Shown: positions 14,249 through 21,586 of the stretch, piece by piece
Layout: each line of letters opens with the position of its first letter
Position numbering within the stretch: the stretch's first letter is position 1
The notes under the pieces: generated by a model
Seen by the model: the letters and a program-made list of their open reading frames with translations, nothing else
Databases searched by the model: none
Told to the model about the DNA's origin: nothing
Virus record (IMG/VR): IMGVR_UViG_3300021963_000360
Span: 1-35,786 of that record
DNA length: 35,786 bases
Direction: 5' to 3' (one strand)
Source: a virus
Made by a program: the position numbers and the translations under genes

Positions 14249-14691
14249 TGTACGTCGCTCCCGGCCTCCTTGATACCCGCCTCGCGTTCTACCGCCGTGA
14301 CCAGAACGGCGGCGACGGGTTTGCCCGGTCGGTCTATGTCAAGACCGGCACCTTCTGGGGCCGACTCGACGTCACGGCCCAGCGGCAGAACATTGGCGGG
14401 GCGCCGATGTCGCACTCGGACATCCGCACCACGTTCACCGCGACCGTCGCGGAGTACGTCGAGGTGGACCCCTTCGGACTGGTCAAGCAGGAAGGCGACG
14501 AGACCCTGTATTACATCCGAGGTGTAGTCACGATGCGGGCCTTGCAGGGCCAGCGGATTGACCTCGAAGCCATCGACCCGTCCTCTTACAACACGTTCAC
14601 GATTTACGACCCCGCTGAAGTGACCGATGGGGAGCATTTGCTTCTCGGCGCGACGGCGTTCTCCACGGCTTTTGATGAGGCGTTCGACTAA
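14248..14691 (+). CDS. Head-tail adaptor / head closure protein
   Basis: 147 residues. The pattern LDTRLAFYRRDQNGGDGFARSVYV followed by GRLDVTAQRQNIGGAPMSHS is that of the SPP1 gp16/HK97 gp7 head-closure family: a small beta barrel forming a second ring below the connector. ETLYYIRGVV is the typical late strand. Position after the connector fits. The C-terminal ~30 residues (EHLLLGATAFSTAFDEAFD) look like an extra extension. Confidence 0.75.
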   Translation: MYVAPGLLDTRLAFYRRDQNGGDGFARSVYVKTGTFWGRLDVTAQRQNIGGAPMSHSDIRTTFTATVAEYVEVDPFGLVKQEGDETLYYIRGVVTMRALQGQRIDLEAIDPSSYNTFTIYDPAEVTDGEHLLLGATAFSTAFDEAFD

Positions 14692-15245
14692 TGGCAGAGA
14701 CCCCGAAGGTTTTATCCGCGCTTCTCGCGCAACTCCCTGACAACACCACGGGCGATATTAGCGCCGAGGACATTCGGGACGCGGTGGTCAGCCTGTTCCC
14801 GAGCCGAGGACAGTTGGAATTGGCGTCCGGTGGGTCGGCGGCGACCACGTTTGCGGCCTCGAACACCTACGTCAAGATTGCGGGAACGACGGCGCTGGAT
14901 ACCTCGATTGACTCCACCTCGGTAAGCCAGCCGAGCAATGGCGTGTTGAAGATGCTGAAGAATGTCAATCAAGTCGTGCTGGCAAATGCTTCGCTTGAAG
15001 TGTTGCCCGCTTCCAATAACAAGCGGTACACGTTCACGTTCGCCAAGAACGGGACGGCGATTCCGGGGCTGGCGTTTACCGCGTTCTACGGCAACCTCTC
15101 CGGTAACCCGGTTGGCGTCTTTCTCTCGGGTTTAGTCCCGATGACGTACAACGACGAACTTTCGGTCGTGGTGAAGAATGATTCTGACACGACCAGTATT
15201 ACCGCGTCGGTCTACACCGTGTCGCTCATCGGGTTTATCAAGTAA
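14691..15245 (+). CDS. Structural protein, 184 aa (probable fibre/decoration)
   Basis: ATG overlaps the previous stop by one base. VLSALLAQLPDNTTGDISAE DIRDAVVSLF (residues 7-36) is a head-binding helix seen at the N terminus of phage fibres. Then come a short collar and a beta-sandwich (KRYTFTFAKNGTAIPGLAFT, then DELSVVVKNDSDTTSITAS), reminiscent of jelly-roll tips. A short, possibly trimeric, head or neck appendage is likely (inference). Confidence 0.6.
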   Translation: MAETPKVLSALLAQLPDNTTGDISAEDIRDAVVSLFPSRGQLELASGGSAATTFAASNTYVKIAGTTALDTSIDSTSVSQPSNGVLKMLKNVNQVVLANASLEVLPASNNKRYTFTFAKNGTAIPGLAFTAFYGNLSGNPVGVFLSGLVPMTYNDELSVVVKNDSDTTSITASVYTVSLIGFIK

Positions 15246-15475
15246 TGGACGCCCGCCTCATCTGCGGTCAAGACGTTCGGCGGTCAGGCATCTGGCCCAC
15301 GGACGAGGCACGGATTGAGGCGTTCATCCAGCGGTTCGGCGGCGTGCTAGAGGCGGCTCCGGTTGGCGACGCCGCCATTATGCTCCGCTGGACGCATAAC
15401 GATTTAACGCGCACCGTCACGGGAATTACGGCGCGTGAGGCGTTGCGAAAGTTGCGGGTTGAGGTTGAGGCGTGA
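15245..15475 (+). CDS. Hypothetical protein, 76 aa
   Basis: ATG overlaps the stop of the previous gene by one base; its stop overlaps the next start (GTGA). A small mixed alpha/beta protein (EARIEAFIQRFGGVLEAAP, then GITAREALRKLRVEVEA) with no recognised motif. It lies between two structural genes and may be an assembly factor. Function unknown. Confidence 0.6.
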   Translation: MDARLICGQDVRRSGIWPTDEARIEAFIQRFGGVLEAAPVGDAAIMLRWTHNDLTRTVTGITAREALRKLRVEVEA

Positions 15476-16548
15476 GCAGTTTTGACCGCATTCTGCTAGA
15501 GGATGGCGATGACATTCTCTTGGAAAGCGGAGCCTATCTTCGGTTAGAAATCGCGCCTGACAGCATCGCCTCAACCGTCGCAATCGCGGCAGAAGCCTAT
15601 GGCGATGCGACCGTCGCCCAGCTACTGACCGCCGCACTAGACGGCGCGGCAGAAGCCTACGGCGACCTCATTGTCGTGCAGACGCTTTCTGGGTCGCTGA
15701 CCGGCGACGCGGAAGCCTACGGTGACTTCGTAGTGGTGTCGGAGATTGTGATGACCGTCACAGCCGCAGGCGAAGCCTATGCGGACTTCGTGGCGGAGCA
15801 GGCGCTATTGGCGGCGGTTGATGGGCAGGCCGAGGCGTTTGGCGATGCCAGCGTCGACCAGTTGCTTGCCAGCGCGATTGACGGAAGCGCGGAAGCCTAC
15901 GGGGACGCGGCGATTGACCAACTCCTTGCGGCAGACTTGACGGCCTCGGCAGAGGCATCTGGAGACCTCGCGGTCGTGCAGAGCCTTTTGGCGGACTTGG
16001 CGGCGACAGCGAAAGCCTCGCAGACGATGGCGGTGAGCCAGTTGCTTGAGGCCGCGTGGACCGCCTCGGCAGAAGCCTCTGGTGATGGGACGCTGGTGCC
16101 GACGGTTGTTGCCGCCTTGACCGGCACAGCAGAGGTAAGCGGTGCGGCGGCACTAGAGCAGTTGCTTGGCGCTGTCCTGACGGCAGGCGCCGAAGGCTTT
16201 GGTAACTTGGAAATCCGCGAAGCCATCTTTGCCACGCTGACGGGGAGTGCCGAGGCATCGCTGGCTGGCGTCGGGGTCCAGTTGCTTCCCGCGACGATGA
16301 CCGCCTCGTCCCAAGCCTCTGCCGACAACTGGCAGATGAGCTATCAAGTGGTGTCGGTGCGCGGAATTGCTTATGATTATTCGGGGGTGTACGCGCCAGT
16401 CACCGATTGGTCGAGCGACTACGCAATGGTCGTGGAGCAGTCGAGGCCGTATGCCGCCGTGATGGATGGCTCGACCGACTATGCGTTCGTGGTGGAACAG
16501 TCACGCCCGTATAGTCCCGCGCAAGACTTCTCGCAGGGGTATCCGTAA
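15472..16548 (+). CDS. Virion protein with thirteen 20-residue repeats, 358 aa
   Basis: GTG at 15472 over the previous stop. Residues 7-26 carry the turn motif ILLEDGDDILLESG, shared with two tail-tip genes. Residues 27-290 consist of 13 repeats of exactly 20 residues, each with an AEAYGD-like turn and a V.QLL.A.LTG-like strand; no repeat has an insertion or deletion. The last ~70 residues change to tyrosine-rich repeats (SDYAMVVEQSRPYAAV and TDYAFVVEQSRPYSPA). The regular period suggests a beta-solenoid or fibrous rod on the virion. It lies among connector and neck genes. I do not know a named family. Confidence 0.7.
   Translation: MSSFDRILLEDGDDILLESGAYLRLEIAPDSIASTVAIAAEAYGDATVAQLLTAALDGAAEAYGDLIVVQTLSGSLTGDAEAYGDFVVVSEIVMTVTAAGEAYADFVAEQALLAAVDGQAEAFGDASVDQLLASAIDGSAEAYGDAAIDQLLAADLTASAEASGDLAVVQSLLADLAATAKASQTMAVSQLLEAAWTASAEASGDGTLVPTVVAALTGTAEVSGAAALEQLLGAVLTAGAEGFGNLEIREAIFATLTGSAEASLAGVGVQLLPATMTASSQASADNWQMSYQVVSVRGIAYDYSGVYAPVTDWSSDYAMVVEQSRPYAAVMDGSTDYAFVVEQSRPYSPAQDFSQGYP
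15550..16329 (+). repeat. Tandem 60-bp coding repeats, 13 copies
   Basis: The core GCAGAAGCCTAT and its variants recur every 60 bp from 15589 to 16320 in the same frame and with no length change. Copies differ at many bases while keeping the amino-acid pattern, so the array is old and under protein-level selection rather than a recent slippage product. Confidence 0.85.
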
Positions 16549-16931
16549 TGACGGTGACAAATACCAGCACGGTCTCCAAGACCATCCATCCGAACAACGC
16601 CTATCTGGTGCGGAGCAAGATTACGTTCTTCAACTCGAACACGAACCAGTTCGTGCCGTGGACCGGGTTGGCGAATGTGTCGGTAACGTTCTACGAGGAC
16701 GCGCTTGGTACCCAGACCATCGCAGGGTTGAGCGGCTTGGGGATGAGCGAGATTGGCGCAACGGGCGTGTATTACGTTGTCGTACCAGCCGCCAACACCG
16801 CCATCCTCGGCACGACCTATAACGGCGACACGGTGTACCAGATTGTCACCGGCGGGACCAATAACGCTATCAAAGTCGTGACCCCGCTGGCGGTCACTCA
16901 ACCGCGCTACGCGCAACCCGGAGCAGAGTAA
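16548..16931 (+). CDS. Structural protein, 127 aa (beta-rich)
   Basis: ATG at 16548 shares a base with the previous stop. It has a regular beta-sandwich look (ITFFNSNTNQFVPWTGLANVS, then SEIGATGVYYVVVPAANTAI). The pattern resembles Ig-like or carbohydrate-like modules in phage neck and tail proteins. No family was recognised. Context (neck/tail genes on both sides) implies a minor virion component. Confidence 0.55.
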   Translation: MTVTNTSTVSKTIHPNNAYLVRSKITFFNSNTNQFVPWTGLANVSVTFYEDALGTQTIAGLSGLGMSEIGATGVYYVVVPAANTAILGTTYNGDTVYQIVTGGTNNAIKVVTPLAVTQPRYAQPGAE

Positions 16932-17348
16932 ATGGCAAAGTCAACTGGATGGACTAACGCGGTGCGGAACCTGATGGCGGACGCCATTGACGGCGAGTAT
17001 AACGACGGCTACCTCCGCATCTATGACGGCACCCGCCCAGCCACGCCGTCGACGGCTGTGACAACGCAGGTGCTTTTGGCGGAGCTTCGGTTCCCGAACC
17101 CTGCCGCCGCGTCGGTCACCAACGGCGTCATCACCTTTGGCTCCATTTCGCCGGATACCTCCGCAAACGCGACGGGCGTGGCGTCGTGGGCGCGGTGCCT
17201 CAAGTCGGACGGCACCACGGCAATCTGCGACCTCAACGTCGGCACCTCGGACGCCAACATCATTGTGGCGACCACGGCGATTTCGGCTGGGGTGCAGGTG
17301 TCGGTGACCAGCGCGACGGTGACGGTTGCCGCGACTTCGGCTCTCTGA
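16932..17348 (+). CDS. Minor structural protein, 138 aa
   Basis: Starts immediately after the previous stop. LLAELRFPNPAAASV, GVASWARCLKSDGTTAICD and NVGTSDANIIV are a set of motifs I know from a widespread small phage structural protein found near head-tail and tail genes, whose function is unproven. All-beta. The stop overlaps the next start (TGATG). Confidence 0.65.
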   Translation: MAKSTGWTNAVRNLMADAIDGEYNDGYLRIYDGTRPATPSTAVTTQVLLAELRFPNPAAASVTNGVITFGSISPDTSANATGVASWARCLKSDGTTAICDLNVGTSDANIIVATTAISAGVQVSVTSATVTVAATSAL

Positions 17349-17821
17349 TGACCGTTAAAGTCACGGACCTCTCGCCGCAGTTCTTGAAGCAGTATCGGGA
17401 TGCCTCACGGATGGCACTCGATGCGGCGGCGGCATTGTACGAGGGGAACGTGAAGAAGCGGTTCTTCAAGGGCTACTACACCAGCCAAGCCTTCCGCTCG
17501 ACGGCACAAATCGTCCAGCACGTGATGCGCGACGAGCCGACGTTTGGAGGCAATGGCTGGTATACGAAGGTCGGCGTCCCTGACGGGATTATGGCGAAGC
17601 CAAAGGGCAAGCGTGCTTCTGGAAAGCCAATAAGCGTCGGAATGATTGCATTGGCGTGGGAAGTCGGACACCACAACATCTTCCGGCGCAAGAACGGCGT
17701 CCCACAATGGTCGCAAGTTGCCATCTTTAAGCCGGTCGCCATTCAGTCGATGCAGGCGATGATTGATACCTACAACCGCGTCCTAAATCGCTATATGGAG
17801 CGCGGGAGGCCCGTCCGATGA
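17348..17821 (+). CDS. HK97 gp10-like tail-completion protein
   Basis: 157 residues, ATG overlapping the previous TGA. Two long helices flank a basic loop: EGNVKKRFFKGYYTSQAFRS near the N terminus and FKPVAIQSMQAMIDTYNRVL at the C terminus, with ISVGMIALAWEVGHHNIF between them. This is the layout of HK97 gp10-family minor tail/neck proteins, which sit between connector and tail. Gene position (before the tail terminator) agrees. Confidence 0.65.
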   Translation: MTVKVTDLSPQFLKQYRDASRMALDAAAALYEGNVKKRFFKGYYTSQAFRSTAQIVQHVMRDEPTFGGNGWYTKVGVPDGIMAKPKGKRASGKPISVGMIALAWEVGHHNIFRRKNGVPQWSQVAIFKPVAIQSMQAMIDTYNRVLNRYMERGRPVR

Positions 17822-18312
17822 GTAAGCCACGGTTCGCCACAAAGGGCGCGATTACCACGCCCTCGACGGCCTCGACGGTCCAGATTTACAGCACGCTCCG
17901 ACGGGCCTTGCTGGACTACGTATCCTCGGACAATCAGACGCTCTCGCAGTTTATCGGGGACCGCATCTACGTTCGGGCGCAACCTGAACCGGCGCAGTTT
18001 CCGTACCTGACCTTGCTGATGGACCGGACAAGCCTGCCCGCGTTTAACGGTTACCGGGAGACGGCCTTGTTAGAGGTACAATGTATTGGCAAGCCGGAGA
18101 GCCAGTTGCCGCTTGTCGAGACGGCGATGGACATTGTAGACCAATGCCTGACGGCCTACTCGGACCCGTCCTCGGGCCTGATGGTCGGGCGGTCGCGGAC
18201 GCGGCAGACCATCCCGCAGATGACCGACCCGGCGGACTCGTCGGTCGTAGGGGTGATTGGCACTTACGAGTTCTTCCTCTGGCCCCGTGTGTTAACCGTT
18301 CGAGCGAATTAG
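17818..18312 (+). CDS. Tail terminator-like protein (DUF3168 type)
   Basis: 164 residues, ATGA overlap. IYSTLRRALLDYVSSDNQTL, GDRIYVRAQPEPAQFPYLTL and ETAMDIVDQCLTAYSD are the helix, strand-loop and helix of the DUF3168/gpU-like tail terminators that cap the tail tube. The typical 'P-x-x-F-P-Y-l' element is visible. It is followed by a 33-bp gap and the tail-tube gene. Confidence 0.7.
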   Translation: MSKPRFATKGAITTPSTASTVQIYSTLRRALLDYVSSDNQTLSQFIGDRIYVRAQPEPAQFPYLTLLMDRTSLPAFNGYRETALLEVQCIGKPESQLPLVETAMDIVDQCLTAYSDPSSGLMVGRSRTRQTIPQMTDPADSSVVGVIGTYEFFLWPRVLTVRAN

Positions 18313-18345
18313 ATTCCACCCCACCACCCTCCGTAGGATAGACCT

Positions 18346-18948
18346 ATGACTGCACCGCTGACTGGCTACACCTCCTCACTCCCGAGCGATGTCCTGCTCG
18401 ACTCTGGCGTCCTATACGTCGGACTGACTCCTAGCGTTGTGTTTGGCGCCTTTGCTGGGGGTCTTAAGTTCGACCCCGGCGTGACCTATCGCAATGCGGA
18501 CTTCGACGGCAAACGGTCGCCTGTCAAGGGCCTCGACCGCGTGACGATGCGGATGCCGAAGATTTCCGGCACCTGCATCCAGCTTTCGACCACCAACGTC
18601 GCGCAGATTGAACCGGGTGCGGCAACTGCTGTGACGCAGGCGTGGACTGCTTCCACCTCTTATGCGCCGAAGGCCGCTGGTCAGTTGCTTGCCGCTGGTG
18701 ACTATCTCTCGAACGTGCGCTTGGTCTTTCAGCGTGGCGGTGCGACCGCTTCTGTTGGGAGCTACGTTCAAGTGCGATTCCCTGATGCTCTCTGCACCAA
18801 GTATGACATCACCGGGCAGGACGGAGCGGAAATTGCCATCGCCATCGAAATCGAGGCGCGGCTTGACATTTCTGCGACCGGCTTCACAACGTCTGTCGGC
18901 ACGGCGCCATTCCGCATCGAGTACCTCACGACTGTTGACCCTGACTAA
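18346..18948 (+). CDS. Major tail (tube) protein
   Basis: 200 residues with a clean upstream ribosome binding site (AGGAT). VLLDSGVLYVGL, GGLKFDPGVTYRNADFDGKR and VKGLDRVTMRMPKISGTCI form the N-terminal strands and loop of siphovirus tube proteins; the C-terminal domain (CTKYDITGQDGAEIAIAIEI) fits the final strands. It would polymerise around the tape measure. Position, immediately before the tail chaperones, is diagnostic. Confidence 0.82.
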   Translation: MTAPLTGYTSSLPSDVLLDSGVLYVGLTPSVVFGAFAGGLKFDPGVTYRNADFDGKRSPVKGLDRVTMRMPKISGTCIQLSTTNVAQIEPGAATAVTQAWTASTSYAPKAAGQLLAAGDYLSNVRLVFQRGGATASVGSYVQVRFPDALCTKYDITGQDGAEIAIAIEIEARLDISATGFTTSVGTAPFRIEYLTTVDPD

Positions 18949-18954
18949 TCCCCA

Positions 18955-19263
18955 ATGATTAACCTCGACGAGTTGGTGAACCCGGCACGCCTACCGCGTG
19001 TGACGCTGTTCGGACGAGAGATAGTGGTGCGCCCCTTGACTGGGGCGTCCGCGCATAAAATCGCCGCGCTGTCCACGCAGGATGGCGCTGGCGATGCGAT
19101 GCTCGGCGCGTTGCTGGAAGTCGTGCGGTCCAGTTGCCCGGACCTGACCGACAAGGAAGTGGAGACCCTGACCGTGGACCAGATTGCCGCGCTCATTCAG
19201 TTGAGCCGCAATCAGGTGTCCGAGGTTGAGGCGATGCTTGCGGAGCGGTCGGAAAAAAACTGA
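18955..19263 (+). CDS. Tail assembly chaperone, short form (gpG-like)
   Basis: 102 residues between tube and tape measure genes. RVTLFGREIVVRPLTGASAH followed by a helical body (LEVVRSSCPDLTDKEVETLT) is the usual makeup of these chaperones, which hold the tape measure unfolded during tail assembly. The gene ends in a slippery run (A AAA AAC at 19254-19260), directly followed by its TGA. A -1 slip adds the frame that continues to 19634. Confidence 0.82.
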   Translation: MINLDELVNPARLPRVTLFGREIVVRPLTGASAHKIAALSTQDGAGDAMLGALLEVVRSSCPDLTDKEVETLTVDQIAALIQLSRNQVSEVEAMLAERSEKN

Positions 19264-19292
19264 CCGAGGCGGCGGGGCAATCGACCGTCGCC
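19242..19292 (+). promoter_or_regulatory. Programmed -1 ribosomal frameshift site
   Basis: Three elements are visible. A Shine-Dalgarno-like GGAG lies at 19242-19245, 8 bases before the heptamer. The heptamer A AAA AAC (19254-19260) is in the correct frame. A 7-bp stem (19268-19274 with 19286-19292, one G-U pair, 11-base loop) begins 7 bases after it. This is the textbook dnaX-like arrangement. Confidence 0.85.
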
Positions 19293-19634
19293 GTGCCGTG
19301 GGACGCCGAGCAGTTTGTGCGGCGGGTGGTGGTGGAGGTGTCGCGGGACACGGGGCAACCCGTCCGCGTGGTAGCGGGGGAATCGTTCGCAATAACGCTT
19401 TGGATGTGGGCGGAGTTGCGGGCGATGGCGAAAGAAGCGACGGTCGAGCGGATGGGGGAGCGGACGGACTTGGCAGGGCAGGTTGCCATCGCGTTTCATC
19501 AGCCGCAAGACTTGCAGAAGATGGAGATGCGGTACTTGAAGGCGGCGGGGCAGTTGTCGCAGATGTTTGACCAGACGCGGGAGCGGCTGACGGCCCTGTC
19601 TCAACGGATGGCGAAAGCCGTCGTACAGGAGTAA
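19260..19634 (+). CDS. Tail assembly chaperone, -1 frame extension (gpT-like)
   Basis: This frame is -1 to the short chaperone and is joined to it at the slippery site, giving a fusion of about 226 residues. The sequence (VPWDAEQFVRRVVVEVSRDT, LWMWAELRAMAKEATVE) is helical and charged like the C-terminal T part of lambda GT chaperones. There is no good start of its own: the first alternative start is a GTG at 19293 with no ribosome binding site, which supports frameshifting. The T part recruits tube subunits to the tape measure. Confidence 0.8.
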   Translation: MTEAAGQSTVAVPWDAEQFVRRVVVEVSRDTGQPVRVVAGESFAITLWMWAELRAMAKEATVERMGERTDLAGQVAIAFHQPQDLQKMEMRYLKAAGQLSQMFDQTRERLTALSQRMAKAVVQE

Positions 19635-19637
19635 GCA

Positions 19638-21143
19638 ATGCGGGTCTTTTCCGTTGAGATGCTGGTCAAGGAGGAAGGCGCGGCAGTTGTCGAAGCCGCG
19701 CTTAAGCGTCTCAAGAAAGAGACGCAAGATGTCGCCGCCGAGTTTAAGAAAACAAGTGGAGCCGCAGGCGATTTTGGCAGACAGTCGCAGACGGCTGGCG
19801 GCAACGCGCAAATCGCTGGGGACCGAGCGGCAAAGGCCGCGATTGGCTTTGCGGCGGTCGGGCAGTCGATTGCGAGAACGGGGTCCGTTACTGCCGATGC
19901 TGGGACTCGTATCATTGAAGCTGGCTCGCAGATTGCGATGATGTTCGGTCCCGGCGGACTTGCTGTTGCCGCCCTGCTTGGCTTTGCCGCCGCCGCTGTC
20001 ACTTCATTTGGCAAGGCTGGCAACGAAGCAAAGAAGATGGCAGAGGAATCGACTAAAGCTCTGCGCGAAATGGTGCTGTCCGGTGACATTACCAATATCG
20101 ATAAGCAACTGCGTGATGTTCAGCAGGGTGTGCTTGACCTGACCACCGGTGAGTTTGTCGGTGGCTTGGATGATTTGCGCGAAAAGTATAAGGCACTCAA
20201 TGAGCAAATTGCCGCAACCGTTATCACCGAAAAGGGTCGGCTCGTTGGCGGGCAGAATCAAGTTTATATCGCTTCGCAACAAGAGCAGGCATACAACAAG
20301 CTAGTGACTAGCGCGGCTGACCTGCGAAAGCAGATTCAGGGACTTGAAGCAGATGAAGCCAAACTGCTCAAGGCGCGTCAGCTTGCCGCTGGTTTTGTGA
20401 AGCCAGAAGGCACTAAAGCTGGCAAGTACGAACCATCGCTTTTTGAGGCGGCTCGAAGCAGTATTCTCAAGCAAAAGACGCAGTTCAAGATGCCGGAGCC
20501 AGAACTGCCTCCAATTTTGCCGACAGGCTTTCTTGATAAGGTCAAGGGAGAACTTGAGCAAACGGCGCTTGACCTTGAAACGCTTGGCGTAGATGCGATG
20601 CTTCCGGTCGGTGCTACGATTGGCGCTGGCTTGTCGCAAGGTTTGGCGCAAGGTATCGAAGGCGGCGTGCGCTCTGGTCTAGAGTCGGCGCTTGTGTCTG
20701 GCAATATCGGTAATGCGTTCAAGGCGATGGGCCAGTCCATCATTCAGTCAATGGCGAAAGCGATGGTGGATGTGGCACTCAAGGCTATCAATTTTGCCAA
20801 GATGCTTGCCAGCATACAGAAGTTTATGGCGGGCAATCCGCTCTTGGCGATTGCGGCGGCGACGGCCCTCTTGGTGCTGGCGCGAGCCGCTGGGGGCGGG
20901 GCTGGGACGGGCGAGATGACCGCTATCGGTGGGGCTGGCGGATTGACCTATGGCGCGGTTAGCGCGACTGGTACAAGCGCACCCACCCAACTCATCTTCG
21001 GACAGACCTCGGCAACCACAGCGGCTGGAATGACGCCTCGGCAGTCCATGAACGTCACGGTCATTGGACCGAATGACCCGTCGGCCCAGCGAGCGATTCA
21101 AGAGTTGATGACGAAGGCGGAAAGCCGTGGGAGGATTGGCTAA
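19638..21143 (+). CDS. Tape measure protein
   Basis: 501 residues, beginning 4 bp after the chaperone. Helical, alanine/glutamine/lysine-rich with heptad tendency (AALKRLKKETQDVAAEFKKT), plus hydrophobic segments near residues 96-120 (MMFGPGGLAVAALLGFAAAA) and 390-415 (PLLAIAAATALLVLARAA), as found in tape measures that enter the host membrane. At about 1.5 A per residue it predicts a tail near 75 nm (inference). Codon use is less GC-biased than in neighbouring genes. No lytic domain is seen. Confidence 0.85.
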   Translation: MRVFSVEMLVKEEGAAVVEAALKRLKKETQDVAAEFKKTSGAAGDFGRQSQTAGGNAQIAGDRAAKAAIGFAAVGQSIARTGSVTADAGTRIIEAGSQIAMMFGPGGLAVAALLGFAAAAVTSFGKAGNEAKKMAEESTKALREMVLSGDITNIDKQLRDVQQGVLDLTTGEFVGGLDDLREKYKALNEQIAATVITEKGRLVGGQNQVYIASQQEQAYNKLVTSAADLRKQIQGLEADEAKLLKARQLAAGFVKPEGTKAGKYEPSLFEAARSSILKQKTQFKMPEPELPPILPTGFLDKVKGELEQTALDLETLGVDAMLPVGATIGAGLSQGLAQGIEGGVRSGLESALVSGNIGNAFKAMGQSIIQSMAKAMVDVALKAINFAKMLASIQKFMAGNPLLAIAAATALLVLARAAGGGAGTGEMTAIGGAGGLTYGAVSATGTSAPTQLIFGQTSATTAAGMTPRQSMNVTVIGPNDPSAQRAIQELMTKAESRGRIG

Positions 21144-21586
21144 TGGCAACAATTACGTTTACCGACGGCACCGGAGCCGCTACGCTCGATAACAGCACGA
21201 CCGGCATCAGCACAGGCGTCGGCTCGCGCTTTGCGGACTGGACCCCGTTCCAGCGTCCGATTGGCCCTCGGGTTCCTGCGCTCGGCACCGGGCGTCCGTA
21301 CCAGTTCCGCTTCCGCACCGACTTCGGCGCGAGCTTCACGATGACGGACATCCCGAACAGCAGTATGGCGACGATGCTCCGCTGTCAGGAATGGTTGCTT
21401 CGTGGCGAGTCCGTCACGGTCAACACCGGAGACGCGGCAAGCCGGAGCTATACGACCTGCTATTTAGCACCGGATGGCGATGTGACCATTACGTTGCAAG
21501 ACAAGAATCTGCTTTTGTATTCGATGTCGTTCGTGCTGATTAATGGTGCTGTCTCGCCTTCCGCAATGCTCTGCATTTACGACTGA
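21143..21586 (+). CDS. Distal tail (Dit-like) protein, 147 aa
   Basis: ATG overlaps the tape measure stop. An all-beta protein ([20 protein letters not shown], then [20 protein letters not shown]) located between tape measure and tip protein, the usual place for the ring that closes the tube. Sequence resemblance to known Dit families is weak, so the name rests on context. Confidence 0.55.
   Translation: MATITFTDGTGAATLDNSTTGISTGVGSRFADWTPFQRPIGPRVPALGTGRPYQFRFRTDFGASFTMTDIPNSSMATMLRCQEWLLRGESVTVNTGDAASRSYTTCYLAPDGDVTITLQDKNLLLYSMSFVLINGAVSPSAMLCIYD

Noticed and set aside
15550-16329. Regular 60-bp repeats resembling a CRISPR array
   Set aside because: The whole unit is coding, no conserved repeat/spacer alternation exists, and no cas genes are near. 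It is a protein repeat.
19226-19570. Third frame through the chaperone region (Arg/Gly-rich)
   Set aside because: Composition is that of an off-frame read; the frameshift frame ending at 19634 explains the region.
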